This document shows, piece by piece, positions 15,001-28,022 of a DNA stretch of 64,000 bases. A program made the translations under genes and the position numbers. The notes under the pieces were generated by a model that was not told the DNA's origin, ran no database searches, and saw nothing but the letters and a program-made list of their open reading frames with translations. Numbering within the stretch: the first letter of the stretch is position 1; each line of letters opens with the position of its first letter. This stretch comes from Fasciolopsis buskii (taxonomy: Eukaryota; Platyhelminthes; Trematoda; Plagiorchiida; Fasciolidae). Where the stretch lies: contig LUCM01008315.1 in assembly GCA_008360955.1 (NCBI GenBank), positions 17,380 through 81,379 on the forward strand, given 5' to 3'.

Positions 15001-17077
15001 AGTGACAATCTTTATTTTCACTTTAGTCAACGGCAGATTTTGTGGATTTTGCATCACTCGAATTAGGAAAACAATCGGATGCGGAATTTGGTCCATAGGT
15101 GCTCCAGGACCGCTTGATTCTGATGCATCGGTCTGGAGCTGTTCCGCTGTTCAGTTCCATGTTGATGTACATTCGGTCAATTTTGTTGTCTTTAATTAGG
15201 TCAGCTAAGTTTGAAATTATTAACTCTCGAAGGAAGAACATAGAATCGCACTTGGTAGCGTTCATTATAACGTTTCAAGTCCCGGCTACCGCACAGATGA
15301 TGCTTGATGGTCTTCTGAACTAGATCATTTACATCCCTAATGAGAATAACTGAACGTCATTGAGAGTTACGCTGTCTTGTTTTTGGTCCTGGTAAACAAA
15401 CTCCGCTCGATGTAACCGCCGTATACCCTGCCCCCTCTCTGAAGGCTTGAAAACGTTCTGGTTACGTTTATTTATTACATACTTTTTGGCGCTGGTCACT
15501 TACCTCTCCAATAAGGTTGGTAGAAGTGATGTTGCAGTCAGGCTGAAATGGCATACGGATATTATGAAGTAAACTTCAGTGCTTGCTTCGATTGGTACCA
15601 ATTACCGCCTTAGATGGAACTCAATAGATGGGGATCACCATCGATTACCGAAGCTGAAAGATGAATGAACTGCCAATTATGATGTGATAGTAAAATTCGT
15701 TTGGTAATATTCCGAAGGCTGTTATAGTTACGATGCATAAAGACGTATCAGCAGCTACCTTAAATTTAGTTACAGAGTTCTCTTATTGTATCTGTTTGTA
15801 GGCTGTAATAAGGCAAGTTAAACATGAATGACCTTAGTTATCAATATGCATTTCTTTGGCCATAGAAAGTTTAGTCTTAATGTGTTTGAATATTGAATAA
15901 GCTTGCTTGCAAGAGTCACCGGATCTTCTGGGTTTACATTCACAAATGCTAACTGGACTTACCAGCCGACAGAACAAGTTATTTTATTGAATATTTTGAC
16001 CAAGAATGGTGCCTTTACTGCTCTGCTAATAATTGGAATATTTTAGATCAACTGAAGTTCACCAGTCACGGTTGACCACGAACTGGGGCTTTCGTTTAAG
16101 AGGGATCTTGATTTACATCCAAGTTGACCTTGTGCCAAGTTCATCCCAGCACGCTACGCTAACCGCTTAGGTTGATATTGTGAAAGTAAGGCAATGGGCT
16201 AGTAACAGTGAAAACAATATAAGGAACAGCAAACTGAATAAAATGCGTTGTTCAGCTTAGCTTCTCGTCATCAACAAGACCCAGCATTATAAAGTAAACA
16301 AGGTCACTATCTCCATAAAACTAACCGATTACGCTATGCCAAGCAAGCATCCTCTATTCAGGAAATCAGTTGCATCCAAAAAAACATTCATTTATATTCC
16401 TACTAAAGTTTACAAGTTCTTTTCTTCAATTGTCAGTTATATTATCACTGATATTTTCTGCATCCTTGTACTATAGGAAGGAAGATTATATGATCCTTTC
16501 TAGTGACAACATATATGAAAGTATAATTATCTCACACATTAGTGGAAACGTATGAGCACATTAGTTTGGCGATCCACAAACTAATTTAGTGGGTACATAA
16601 CCAATAGCTGTCCATAAAACGATAGCAGAATGAACATTTCTAGCAGGAAATAATCCAAACAAAATGTCCAACTTGTATCCGTGTATGTTGTTCACTCTGA
16701 CGTGAATTTAATGTCTCTTCGAACGGATCAAACCAGATGGCACTGTGTGTAGGAGAAAATTTGTCACTGCTGACGGGGATATACACCTAGTTCTATAAAA
16801 AATAAGCATTAAAAGACAATAGTTCTTCCGAAATTAGCTCCCCGCTACATCACTCCGTATTTGGTAAACGTAATATATGGAGTATAGTGGTTTTCTCTTA
16901 ACTTTACTTAAGTCGGGTGAAAACAAGCTTCCTTCTACAGTGTGGTTCATATATAAAATATACTCTCACTCGAATCTTGAAGTTATCGTCTACCTGTTTG
17001 ATGTTCTGCTATGAAAGTTTAATTAGCTGTCCGCTCAATGGATAGTCCCTTAGAGATACTAAAATATCTTAGAGATT

Positions 17078-17096
17078 ATATATATATATATATGTA
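17078..17096. repeat. (TA)n microsatellite
   Basis: A short run of TA dinucleotides followed by TGTATAC, in non-coding DNA just upstream of the RTE LINE remains. Confidence 0.6.
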
Positions 17097-17299
17097 TACA
17101 TTACATCAGCTTGACAACGAGCATGGTGACAAAGCAATAACATGTAAATAGTTTTACAGAAAGTGGATAGAACAAGTGAAAAATGATGAGGAGCAACAAA
17201 GCAGTTTTTGTCGTGTTTTCACCGTACACGTTTTGTGACGTTTTTTGTTGATTTCAACGTTTATCTAAAGGAGAAGAGCTCTATAGACACGCCATACCT

Positions 17300-19850
17300 C
17301 CTTCGCATCGCTGGCTTCGGTCTTGACCCCATATATCTCAGCGTCTACAACTAGCATCCATCCTCACCACTTGAGCACCAACCACAAAGTCGGAAGCATC
17401 ACTCGCGGCCAAAGCCGAAGCTTAATTCTTCATACCTCCACGCCAAGTCATAGCCTAACCGCCACGTCGTTTCTTTCAGCCCTGTCCAGCGTGTACACAA
17501 AGAGCACAAAAAGGTGGACGATGGCTGGGCATATAGAATACGTGCCTAAATCATCGAAGGCGACATAGTGTGGTGATCTCAGTCAGTGGATGACTTTCTG
17601 CACCCAAAACATGACAACGCACTTCGTCGCTACTCACCCGATGCTCCCACGAGACACACCAGTAGTTCGGACACATCGGTGGTCGAAAACAGAAAGTCAC
17701 CGGACATTCTGAACGCGAATAGGCCAGGTCTCGCAACCTGGAGGAAGAACACTACGAACTGTGGCATTATGCACCCTTCCCGTGAGAGAAAGCCAGATGT
17801 CATGGGGGCGTCACAAATGTTGAGCTTCGCGAAAGCTGTTCTGGCTTTCGAAAATCGTGATGTTACTTCCTCCCCATCACCTCCGCCAGGTGTGATCAGA
17901 TTCCCGAGGTTTTTGAAGCTATTGACTACTAACCGACCATCACAAACGGCGAATGTAAGCACAGGCTCCTGCCATTCTTGACGAAGTACCTTCCACTTTA
18001 GAGTGCAAAACATGCTGCATCCAGCGGCCTCAATCGCCAAGCGGCCCTGTGCTTCGTTGCTCATCAAGGCGATGTCATCCGCATTCTCTAAGTCAAATTC
18101 TCTGACTGGTGCGCGTCAAGAAGCCATAGAGACTCAACAGAAATCCGGAATGTCAACGCGACTAGGCGGGCCAAAACTAACTAAACAAGCAGAATGCAAG
18201 ACATTCTTTATAAGCGACCAGTGTTCACTTGGTGTTTCGAAGTTGGGGGTAATCATAGCTTTTAGGCCAACGCACTTCGAAAGAGGCGGATCCGATTAGG
18301 TAGTTTGTCACGATCTAACCGACACCGCAACATGTGTTTTGATTGCCCATCAAAGCACACGAACAGTTTAGTGCAGATCAACGTGAGGTCGGAGTTGAGG
18401 GGAGTAGTCTAGTACGACCAGCGGTTTTGTAGATGGCCACGCCACTTGTAGCCAATGACGACGTGGTCGATTTGGGTCCACCGCTGACTCGAAGAGGGCG
18501 AACGCAAGGTGGCGTTCCGGCGATTGGGACGTCTGACGCTGGTGCCAGCGAGAAACAATTGATGACCTGAACACAAAGCCAACATCATCATCATTAATAT
18601 CATCATCATCATCGCCATCATTGTTCAGCGTTAAACAGCAAGGCAAGCCTCACTGACCGCTGCCTTTTTCCAGAGTTACAACAAAGCCAAAAACCGTTCT
18701 CCGTTTCCAGAGGGATAGAAATCGAAACCAAAGAGAACTCCTAGATGCCCTTCATTCAAGGACAGCTGACTACCCTGGCATTTGTGTCTCCTGCCAAAAT
18801 CACATTGTCATCTCCTCTTGATGTACGACTACTGTTTACTTTGCACGAACCTCTAAATCTCACTGCGCATAGCTGACTGTCCACTGGGATCCAGTCAAAA
18901 GTCCTATCCTCGGCCTTCTAACTGAGAGGCACATCAACGCTAGCGCGACCGAAAGCCGAGATCTCAGGGTTCCCAGAAAGGCACAGATGAAACTTCAGGG
19001 AGGGATTAGATGGGTATGTCAGTCGGATAACAAATCTGGAGTCTCGAATGCGAGTTTCTTGAACAAAACACAAATCGATGGCTAGGGCCTCCAGTGTTCG
19101 GGCTAAATACCTCCTATTGACTTACACGCATCAATTGATTGTGGCTGGTTTGAAGAGACACTAAGGACAACGAAGTGCTTCCGACGGTGAAAGCGGTTTC
19201 GGTGAGATTTTAAGGCTATCTGACTGAGAACGCGAGAGGCAGGACTTATTCCAGCGACACTACCATTAGCATGACCGACTGCAGTTCCCGAAGAAGGTGA
19301 GGATATCGGTTGGGAGGGGGAGTAACACGAATCATTAGGAGCACAAACGGTTGGATAAGGTGAAAGGTCGCTTTCTTGAATACGTGGAGAGTGAGCAACG
19401 TTCGCACAAAGATCAGTCATATTCACAGTTGTATGTTTTGTGGAGTAGGCCTTTTTGTTAGAGGATGCACCTCTAGTCTTTCTGCAGCCAGGCGCTTTCT
19501 AAAAGGTAGCAGAATTATTCCAGACGAACCGGTGACCAGTTAATCGGTCCATACGCCTTATTCAAAAACTTTGCCGGTTCATTAGAACACGACAAGGACA
19601 ATGAGCTTGTTTGGTTGGCGGACCAGACCCGCCACGTCGCAGTGCCACCAATGGACTCTTGCGGTATTTTTTTAGGTAGATCGCTTGACAGCTGGAAACC
19701 CACCACGCTCTTGACACTGCCGCTGCTTGTCTGCGGTGAGCCTGAGCTTACCTTATTCACTGCTAACCAGTGTTCCCTTCTCCACAACCCACTCTGAGTG
19801 TTGGCGTTCGGAGTGGAAATAACTCCGGACTTGAATCGCTAGGTACCACA
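17300..19850 (-). mobile_element. Decayed RTE-type LINE, minus strand
   Basis: Read on the minus strand, the order is: a serine/proline-rich leader (about 19780-19100); the start of an apurinic-type (EEP) endonuclease with a QETRI-like motif near 19060 and DWIPV near 18890; more endonuclease at 18590-18250 with WTQIDHV and a CSGHQLFLA segment; then, with most of the reverse transcriptase missing, a C-terminal block at 18067-17630 containing NLGNLITPGGG and SKARTAFAKL. Such blocks are characteristic of fluke RTE-like LINE polyproteins. Frameshifts, stops and the internal deletion show the copy is dead. The endonuclease is interrupted by a separate 98-bp insertion at 18583-18680. Borders are approximate; the 3' end around 17300 is inferred. 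Confidence 0.75.
18573..18690 (-). mobile_element. Nested 98-bp RTE 3'-tail insertion with 10-bp TSD
   Basis: The segment 18583-18680 is an extremely 5'-truncated RTE copy. On the minus strand it reads through the family's 3' end (GGCAGCGGTCAGTGAGGC, then TTGCTGTTTAACGCTGAA) into a (GAT/ATG)n tail. The direct repeat ACAAAGCCAA stands at 18573-18582 and again at 18681-18690, so it is the target-site duplication. Removing the insert rejoins the endonuclease reading of the older host LINE. The same 3' end occurs at the ends of the copies at 37.5, 45.2 and 56.3 kb. Confidence 0.9.
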
Positions 19851-22392
19851 CCAGAATGACCACAAAATAGTGGAGAACAGCGACGAACCCTTCAGTTACC
19901 AGGGTTTATAGATGCTGTGCTTCTAATCACACGCATATCTGATTGTCGCTAATATTGCTCACTTTTTTCTTCCCAATGGAGTCGTCGTGCTCCGTATTCT
20001 AGATGTACTGGTGATAGGATATCGAAAGAATGTTGTATGTGTGTTCGGTAAGTAACACCATAGCCGACTCTTTATTGTCGAAGTGCTTCGTGACTTCCCG
20101 CTGAATTGAAGGTTTGTGAAATCTAATGCATTGTTCTTTATGTTGTTATGCCAGATCGGTGTAAATTCATGTGACGTTTGTTTCGTGAATTTCGGCACCA
20201 AATGAACGGGCCGCGGTGAGAATGCCACACAGATTGGCTGTTGTAAGCCGGCAAGTGACGACTTTTAAAATACTAGTTGAGTTAGGCAAACTTCACATTT
20301 ATCCTCGTCGTTTAGGTCAAATGAAAACTAGTAGCGTGCTGTCAAAGTTTTGTTCGTTTAGCGCTCTTGGTTTTTAAGAAATGTGTAACCATCAACCATT
20401 TGAATGATTGAATTTCGTCTGAAGCAAACCCAAAATGTTTTGGATTAGCGTTCTAGCAAATAGTCCTATAGGAGGAAGTGAATGTGATATTTCAGAGACA
20501 TTCAAGGATGATGATCTAATGTTTTTTTCGTTCTCCAGGATTGAAAAGTGAAATGGTCTGCCGGAAATAGTAGTCCATTTTACCACCTGTACAAAATCTG
20601 GAGTCTAAAAATCTAAAATTTTAAGTGATTGGAAATTTCGGTCGGGAGATGTTCATCAAATGGCTTAGTTTTGTAAACCTAGTTTGTTTGATTGCTGACT
20701 TTCTTACCATGGAATTTGCTGAAATTAGTGAAACCAAGAAATTTGGCCAATACGATTGCTCGCGGTCGTTTCGTGATCATCTTAAAGCGGACAAGCAAAT
20801 TCCAAATGGGTATTAACATATGAATTGCAATAAATACTGCTGGAGATAATTTCTTCGTCAGTCCATGCTAATATCTCAAACAATACCTGTCAATCACTGT
20901 CGTTTAGAGTGATGCAGTAACAGGGTCATTCTCAATGGTTTTCGTCGCATTCCTTGGCCCAAGAGCTGCCGCCGTTTATTTGCGAAGAATATTTCATAAT
21001 GTGTCGGAGATTTTGGTTTTGTTCGTAAATTTCTTTGGATCGTATTGTAAGGGACATTTCGGTGATTAGGCTTGCTTGCGGTTATTTGTGCTCATTCCAT
21101 AACGTCACACTATTCCAGAAAATGTTTTACGAAGTGCTAAACCGATAGAGACCAATGGTTACAAGACCTGTGTTGTATGCATAATCGCAAATCGGATAGG
21201 CATTATGAGCGTGCATCAATTTGGTCTTGTCCGAACTCTGTATTGGAAGTTAGTATGAACCAGGAACGACAAAGAACGACGAAAAATGTTCTGAGCTCAA
21301 AGATATGTTGAACAATCAGTCACCGTTGCAATCGAATTTTACCTCCGAAATCAATTTGAACCGAAGTGGTTTTATCCAAAATTTTGTTGTTTAATAAGAG
21401 CATGGACAAAGTGCTTGGTAAGTGGTCGACGCTTCACTTACAATTAGTACTTTTTCTCAGTGTTGGTTGTGCACACCTTTTTGCCAGCTTCGACTGAGCT
21501 GCAATCACTAGTATTCACTGGATCTAAACTTGTATGATCTAATGTCTACGTTACTAATTTTGTTTAGTACTCAGTCTGGAAGCCAGTGCATACAATAATA
21601 AACCGACTCCGTCGTTCAAGATCTCTAAATGGTCTCTGCAAGCAACTACCAAAGCTGCCACAAGGCGCTTTTAATACTAGTGTCTACATTTTGAGCTGTC
21701 TGAACTATGTTTTTCCTTTCTAGTTGACTTGATTTATCCAACCGGTTGTTTTGAATAACCAAGAGAATAAAGAGTGGCTACTAAATCAATGAAAAATATC
21801 TAATCGTATTCAAATGCATTGAATAAATGAGCTTCGTAGGTCATAAAGGCCAATCGTTTCCCGACTATTGGTCTAATGTCATTCAAAGCCGGAGAATAAA
21901 GAGAGCTAAAGTATGCAAAATCTGGCAACAAACGACTCTTTGTGAGCAATCTCGAGTAGCCTAATTTCTAATTTTTCCTCAATCACATTCGTTCTCTGCC
22001 AACTAGTAGTTCGGAAATCGTGGTAGTTAGGTGTTCCAACGGTGATATCATATTCCCGTTTGAATCTGGGTGGAGATGAGCATGCAACCATCGCCGACAA
22101 ATCAGGTCAGTCGAGTTAGTATCGCAAAGCTGACTGCAATGATGGATTCACTCTTTATATTGCACACTGTTTCGTTCCCTTGAGAAAACCGATCAACTGC
22201 AAAATCAGCCGATCGAAATTTGTAATTAGTCGTTCCCGTGAACTCCAACAAGTGCATGCTGGTTGATTCATAGGGAAATGCTGTTCTGGTAGTTAAACTG
22301 TCAAATGTTCACTGTGATGGGTGCCATGTGGTTGCACAATTCGGGCGCGGTAACCATTGGTCCTTGAGTGAAATGTTCGGACACCGTTCGGA

Positions 22393-22485
22393 GTAGCATC
22401 ATAGCTCAGCTGCTAGAGCATGCACGGTACAAATGCCTGTGTTGCTTCTGAGTTTCGTTCCGATTCCCACGGAGGTCGAAGGCTT
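22393..22485 (+). repeat. tRNA-like sequence, probable SINE head
   Basis: An A-box-like TAGCTCAGCTGC (22402 onward) is followed about 45 bases later by a B-box-like CGTTCCGATTCCC, the layout of a tRNA-derived RNA polymerase III promoter. The B box has an extra base compared with GTTCGATTCC, and no full cloverleaf acceptor pairing is evident. A tRNA-derived SINE or tRNA pseudogene fits better than a working tRNA gene. Confidence 0.5.
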
Positions 22486-24530
22486 TTCACAGTTGGATCT
22501 ATCTTAAAGTAGTCAAAAATCTGCCTATCAGACTTCCCAATCTTCTGCTTACCAAATTAGTAAAAAACTAGGAAATTCTTTTGCTTTCACCAACCGAATT
22601 TCCACCGTGAACGCATCGTTTAATACAGTTAAGCACCCATGTCTGTGGTGCTGCTGTGCATACTGCAAAATTGCGATTTGATTTACAATCTGGGAGACCA
22701 CCTATTTCTTTTCAGCCGTTTGCTCTGGCTGCCCATAAAGATTCCATCAGCGTCGGTTTACTTTGGCCGTTCTATGAAGTACTTATGACCACTTAATGTT
22801 TCTGACCTTATCCAAACAGCTAGTGCAAACTCGTTTGAAGACTGCTCACGGACTGCCAAATGGTGCAAACTGTATGACTGCAGAATTTATGCAGCCTGGT
22901 TAACACAGTTACATCTATTCGATTCCGGAAGCCGACTTATCCTTATCACGCATGCAAGCACGTCTGGTTGTTGAACCAGGAGCCTATCGCGGGCTTCACC
23001 GAGTTGTGAAAATAGCGAACAACAAGACTTACAACCCATTCATCTATTTGGAACCTATTTCGCTGTAAAAACCGTGGAGAGTTTCAAAGCACTTCGGTCC
23101 CTTAAAGTGAATGCAACAAAAGCTGATTTTTGCAACGCAGTTAGGGTTTTTTTAGTTTTATCACGGTGTGGTACTCTCTACTAGTATGAAAAGGGAAGAG
23201 AGAATCAAAATATCGCACGAAATTTGCCAAAACAATGCGTAACATAGGCAGTAACTAACTTCTTGGTTCATGGAAGGAAACTGATGTCAACCACGTTATG
23301 ATTGCATTTGATTCATTATGTTTAGTGCAATGCCTTTTTGATGGCACTTGTTTCCATTGTTTGATTTGTGTCCCGTCAAAAAACCTAAACAGCCTGCTGT
23401 TATCCCAGCTGTAAATTTTCCGAAATGCTGTTTCTGCATCAACTGGTTATTGGGCCAATAACTACTACTGATCTATCGAGAATGGCCTTATCGTTCCGTT
23501 GGTTGTTAGCTGATGTCTGTTATTTTAGATTCAAATGCGTCTTGGTTCCCTCTAGAAGCACGCTGCCAGAAACTGCAAAGAAATGATGTGCCCCTATGAA
23601 TTTATCAAACAAGACAATTATGTACAACGTATCCTGGGGAAATTCGACCCCGGTGGGTAAAGCAAATGCATCGTGACATTTTCAGATCCCAGGCCGCCAG
23701 TTTTTTTTACCAAAGTCTGTTTTAGTCACACCCAAAGCCTCTGCTAAATTGTTAGTATAATGGTGGTAGTGCAGTGCATCAATCTGACTGATTATTAACG
23801 CTGTCTCCTTAGTCGACATCAGCCGGGACTTTTCGTCCGTGCCTCGGTAATCTTATGGTAAACGCCAACGCCAACAGCTTCACGTTGGCGCATGGTTGAT
23901 CCATGCATCATTCTTAAAAAAGGATGGAGAACCCTTTTCCATTGCTTCAAGGTTATCTCCAAGTTAACCACCTCAGAAAAAATCAAGCCCTATCAAGTTC
24001 TACCCCATCCGGTAGAGCCCTGACCCGTGGGGATGATACTCTAAATGAACAGGATCAAAACTATTCGCGTCAGGGACTGCTTTTTACCAACTGGTAAATT
24101 GGGTTGATATGACTGAAGTCATATTTTAGAGGAAATGTTAACCGCGGCGCCAACGTCATGGTCACAGGAGTTCACCGTTCCCTAAATTACCGAAGCATCC
24201 AATAAACAAAGACCTATGGTAAAACGTACTAGTCTGCATCCAGGCAAGGCTGTGAAAGCTGCATAATTATCATGGTATGACCTGGGATGGGGACATAAAT
24301 AAGTTGGCTTCATCCTTGGCATCAACCGGCGATTCTCGTTATCCTGGCTAGGACATGAGAGGTACAAACGCCGGGAAATTTGGCTGAAAATCGAATAATG
24401 TCTGGCCTGTTTGAAGAATATGATTACTCTAAAACCAACACGAAAAGGAATCGAGGAAAACGATTAAAAGCGTAGGGTGACAACACAAAAGAAAGCGCAG
24501 TTCGTCGGGTTCCTCTTTATATGCGGTTAG

Positions 24531-24534
<4 letters not shown>

Positions 24535-24599
<65 letters not shown>
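24535..24599. repeat. (AT)n microsatellite, about 65 bp
   Basis: An uninterrupted AT dinucleotide run of more than 30 units. It is the longest simple repeat in the window and likely to be length-polymorphic and hairpin-forming. Confidence 0.95.
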
Positions 24600-24600
<1 letters not shown>

Positions 24601-25240
24601 GTTAGCATGTTAGACAATAATGTTATTTCACGTAGCTCAGGTTCATCAGGATGGTATTGGTCAGTTCGCTGAGCTGGTCAACTGGATTGCAAACGCATCA
24701 TCATCAGCCTAGGGGACATCGTCAGTGAATTATGTCAGCACTACTCAAATATGCCTCCAAATAAACATCATCTGCCAAGCTGTGTTCTTCCTATTTCTTG
24801 CATACTTTTGCAAAACCCGGCCCCTAACAGTAGATGACACATTAGACTAAAAGTCTAGGGCCAGAATTACGGAAGATGGACGAGTCTACAAAGCTGCCGT
24901 CCGCTAACACTGCCAGTTTATAACGGCTATCCTCGACTCTCCGACAAAGGCTTCTACGTTGGTTTAGCCATGTCCTCAGATGATCGGAAACTGATTTCGA
25001 AAACAGCCTACTAACAAATTTGGGATTGAATTTGAACTATTGATTCCCAAAACATTGAAGGGGGTTTTAGCAAGTTCATAACCAGCATGAATCGGTCATC
25101 ATAATACGTTAATACAGCTACATCTGAAGTTTACAGTTTAACGATCTTTCAACATACCACAATGAGAGGACGGCTGGCAGTAGATGTACCGAGGAAGTTG
25201 ATTTATACTCACTTGAGATGGAATTCAATAAAAGCCATAA

Positions 25241-25457
25241 TAAAGATTAAGTGGATATCAGAACCAAATGATGCAAGGAGCGTATCGAAAAATCGATGCG
25301 CCATGCATTGGTTTTAGTTGTGAATGATATAATGTTGATGACACAGCGTTGATGGTAGATGTAATACATCGCGGCAGTCGAAACATTGGTGCATTGCACC
25401 TGCCAACAACGCCGTGTTATTGACATTACATCATTCACAATTAAAGATTAAGTGGAT
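25241..25457. mobile_element. 185-bp insertion between 16-bp direct repeats
   Basis: TAAAGATTAAGTGGAT occurs at 25241-25256 and again at 25442-25457, exactly flanking 25257-25441, as a target-site duplication would. The insert contains an imperfect palindrome: the arm from about 25317 to 25362 (TTGTGAATGATATAATG...) pairs with the arm ending at 25441 (...CATTACATCATTCACAA). A related but diverged sequence, GCCACGCATTGGGTCTTAGT, lies near 25620. I do not recognise the family. A SINE-like or foldback element moved by LINE machinery is possible. Confidence 0.6.
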
Positions 25458-27297
25458 TTAGAAATATTACGCTATCATGGACTATATGTCAATAATCCTC
25501 TAATGGTCTTTTTCACCAAGGAAGTTGGTCTCTTTCCTATGTTCAACAGTCAATATCTCTGAGAATTTATTCATGCTCGTAATAAAGCCAAAGTATATTA
25601 AACAACAACTGGACTCACCGCCACGCATTGGGTCTTAGTCGTTGCAGTAACGTCCATATAACTGGATTATGCAAAGCCGTGCCACTTGAAAAGTTGTCAT
25701 CGGTGCTGGTGACCGTTGCTGCATGCCAGTGTTGCTTATATCTGTTGTGAAACTTGCCTAATAGTGTGTAACCTAGGAACATGATAAGCTTCAAAATGGG
25801 ACCTGATTTTGAAAAAAATGTCATCAGGGACAAATCAGGTTTACTTAGGTATACTTTTCGAGTATCTCACAATGCTAGGGGTCTTTTATTCGAAGCAAAT
25901 CAGTGAATTTGTTAGTGCACCGAGTTGCTTCTGGAAGCCGAAAAAACGACGTATAAAAAATCAGCAGCATTAGTGAAAAGGCACGTGTTCTTTGCTTAGC
26001 GATTATCGATCTACGCGTTGAACATCATAATTGGAGTTGATGTAGTTTTCTGACCGCGCACATCACATTATACTGTTATATTAGACTTGAATGCAAGCTT
26101 CCATCCCAGTTTGTGATCATTTTAGGCTAACCCTCAGATCTTCCTGAAATTCTTAGGTCTGCCTCAGCGTGTTTTGATATCAGATCAAAGGCTTGATTTT
26201 CCTTCTGACTAAAGCTGAAAATTAGTAACATGTCATGCCCATGGGTGAATGAACAAATCCCATGGAAAGCAAATTGCCGGTTTCCTGGTTATCGTTTATC
26301 AGCAAGTTCACATACTCGGTGTTCGCTTGTCTAGTCTCCTTATGTTCGTATACTCCATAGTTAGATGAGTCCTACGGTCTCATTCGAATCACCAAAAGTA
26401 TGGGCAGATGAGTTTAATTTAGAGTTAATAATGGCATTTCTTTAGCAAAAACTAATTGCATCAAAATCCCAAGTAAGTGACCAGATGCCCCCTTTCTGAA
26501 GGCTTCCCGTCTGACCGGTAAGATGCATTAGACAAATCATTACCGTCATTCCTATAAGCAACTTCAAGCACAACGCTGTTTCAGATGTGATTGCAGAGGA
26601 GCAGAGAGTATGAGTGAAATTATTGGAAAATACCAGGTTCCTGTCAATTCACACTCTTTGATTTGTGTTATTTGTATGAGAATTGGTGGTATTTGATACG
26701 TGGATGATTCGTTTACGACAGCATAAATAGCAGTTGACCAATGCAGTACACAAGGTAAACAAATGTACATAGGAGAGCAAGCAGTGTGAGGAAATCACGT
26801 GCGTCTACAAAAGTCAGCAAGCACGTGGCAGCTGCACAAATTCGACTGCTCGATCAGTTGTCGGGTGCACTTAATGGAACCATGGGGAGATGGAACTGCA
26901 GCAAGAAAGTAAAACTCGAGAACGCAGATCACCTTTTACTCACGAATGTGTTTTTATATTGCAGTATGCCGATCGATCCTCGTTCGGCCACCTGTTTGAG
27001 CGTAACTCACTGGCAAACACCACAGCAGGTTGCTTCATAACGTGTCAGTGAATTAGACCCTAATAACGATTTTAAATAAGAATTCAAATGGATTGCTATT
27101 TATTTTCATTTCTAACAACTCTTCAGTCGGTATATTAGTTATGAAGTTAATCTTTGTGTATCAATTGATGGTGATCGTGGCCTAACATTCCAAAAGTCTC
27201 GATTCCACTAAATATAATACTGTTTTTTCTGTTTGTTTCAGTCACATATATGTTACTCTGTGTTTTCCTTCCCTAACCGGAACTCGTTTTATTCCAG

Positions 27298-28022
27298 ATG
27301 GCACAGAATACTGCACAATTAGTACAAATGAAAGCCTCCGTGAAGCGGTGAATCACATGCTTATCAATCGAAACGACGGAACTCCACTGATCTTTGTCTC
27401 GCCGGTTGTCCCACCGGACGAAAAGAAACTTGGCGGATTCTTTGGCGGTTGTGCTCCTGAGGATTTACCCCGGGATTTCCGTGAACAAGCTGAAGCTACT
27501 GGACGCCAAGAGGAGTCAGAATATATTCAGCCTAGCGGTTATGGGATGGCTCAGCTGATTTGCAACCAATGCAAACGCGAAGACTGGCGCGGAGATAAAT
27601 TCTCGTGTGTTATCTGTCCCAGAGTGGTGCTTTGTGGTCCGTGCTATAAATCCGGTTTTCATGCGCAACATCCCATCCTGATTACACGAGATTGTTCTGG
27701 TTACCCGTGTCCCATTTTACAAGCAGTTCGAGTGGTTGCTTCAAATATTGCGGCTCAAGAATCGGATGATGACGACGATGTTAATGGTTTACCTGGATTA
27801 AACGGCACGGGAACTGGAAGAGAGGGCGAATCCCGCCGATCTTTAGACTATTCTATCAGCTGCAAACCAGTGGCCAATCCAGAACCAGAAGATCCAAAAG
27901 TGGTTGCCGCTATTCAGCAGTTGAGAGCGATGGGATTTGCTCAAGATTACAACCGTTTGTCAAGACTCGCAAAAGAAGAGAATGGTGATGTCAACAGTAT
28001 GATTGAGAAGCTTATGGACTAA
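27298..28022 (+). CDS. SQSTM1: p62/sequestosome-1-like autophagy receptor, last exon
   Basis: Selective-autophagy adaptor of the p62 family, which binds ubiquitinated cargo in the cytosol. The exon starts at the acceptor TTTTATTCCAG|AT after a pyrimidine-rich tract. It opens in frame with the end of a PB1 domain (G-T-E-Y-C-T-I-S-T-N-E-S-L-R-E-A), so the protein does not begin at a methionine here; the first codon is split after a G from an upstream exon. A ZZ zinc finger follows with ligands CNQC, CVIC, CGPC and HAQH, spaced as in p62. After an acidic run (SDDDDD) comes a C-terminal UBA domain (DPKVVAAI...AMGF...) ending at the TAA stop, as in p62. The exon gives about 241 residues, so with a normal PB1 start the protein would be shorter than human p62 (440). 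No clear LC3-interacting W/F/Y-x-x-L/I/V motif follows the acidic run. NBR1 is less likely because no FW domain is present. The gene symbol is given by family resemblance. Confidence 0.85.

Larger units (their letters stand above)
8905..17290. other. Non-coding stretch, one ribozyme-like core
   Basis: No open frame here shows a recognisable family. Frames up to about 170 codons (for example 10766-11278) lack conserved motifs and are typical of chance frames in such DNA. The only structured item I see is the hammerhead-like core at 12018-12050 on the minus strand. A short (TA)n run lies near 17080. Confidence 0.5.
19851..27297. other. Non-coding stretch upstream of the p62-like exon
   Basis: No coding exon is supported. 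It contains the tRNA-like SINE head (22393), the (AT)n tract (24535) and the 185-bp insertion (25257). It probably includes intron or 5' flank of the p62-like gene, whose first PB1 exon must lie upstream of 27298, but I could not recognise that exon. Confidence 0.5.

Noticed and set aside
17323..17981. Plus-strand coding genes at 17323-17568 and 17586-17981
   Set aside because: The opposite strand carries recognisable LINE C-terminal blocks; these frames are shadows.
22393..22485. A functional tRNA gene
   Set aside because: A and B boxes are present, but the B box carries an extra base and no acceptor-stem pairing is evident; a SINE head or pseudogene fits better.
24535..24599. CRISPR-like or regulatory array
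   Set aside because: It is a plain AT dinucleotide run without spacers.
26786..27040. Upstream PB1 exon of the p62-like gene
   Set aside because: The frame lacks the basic and hydrophobic pattern of a PB1 start and does not end in a donor of the needed phase.
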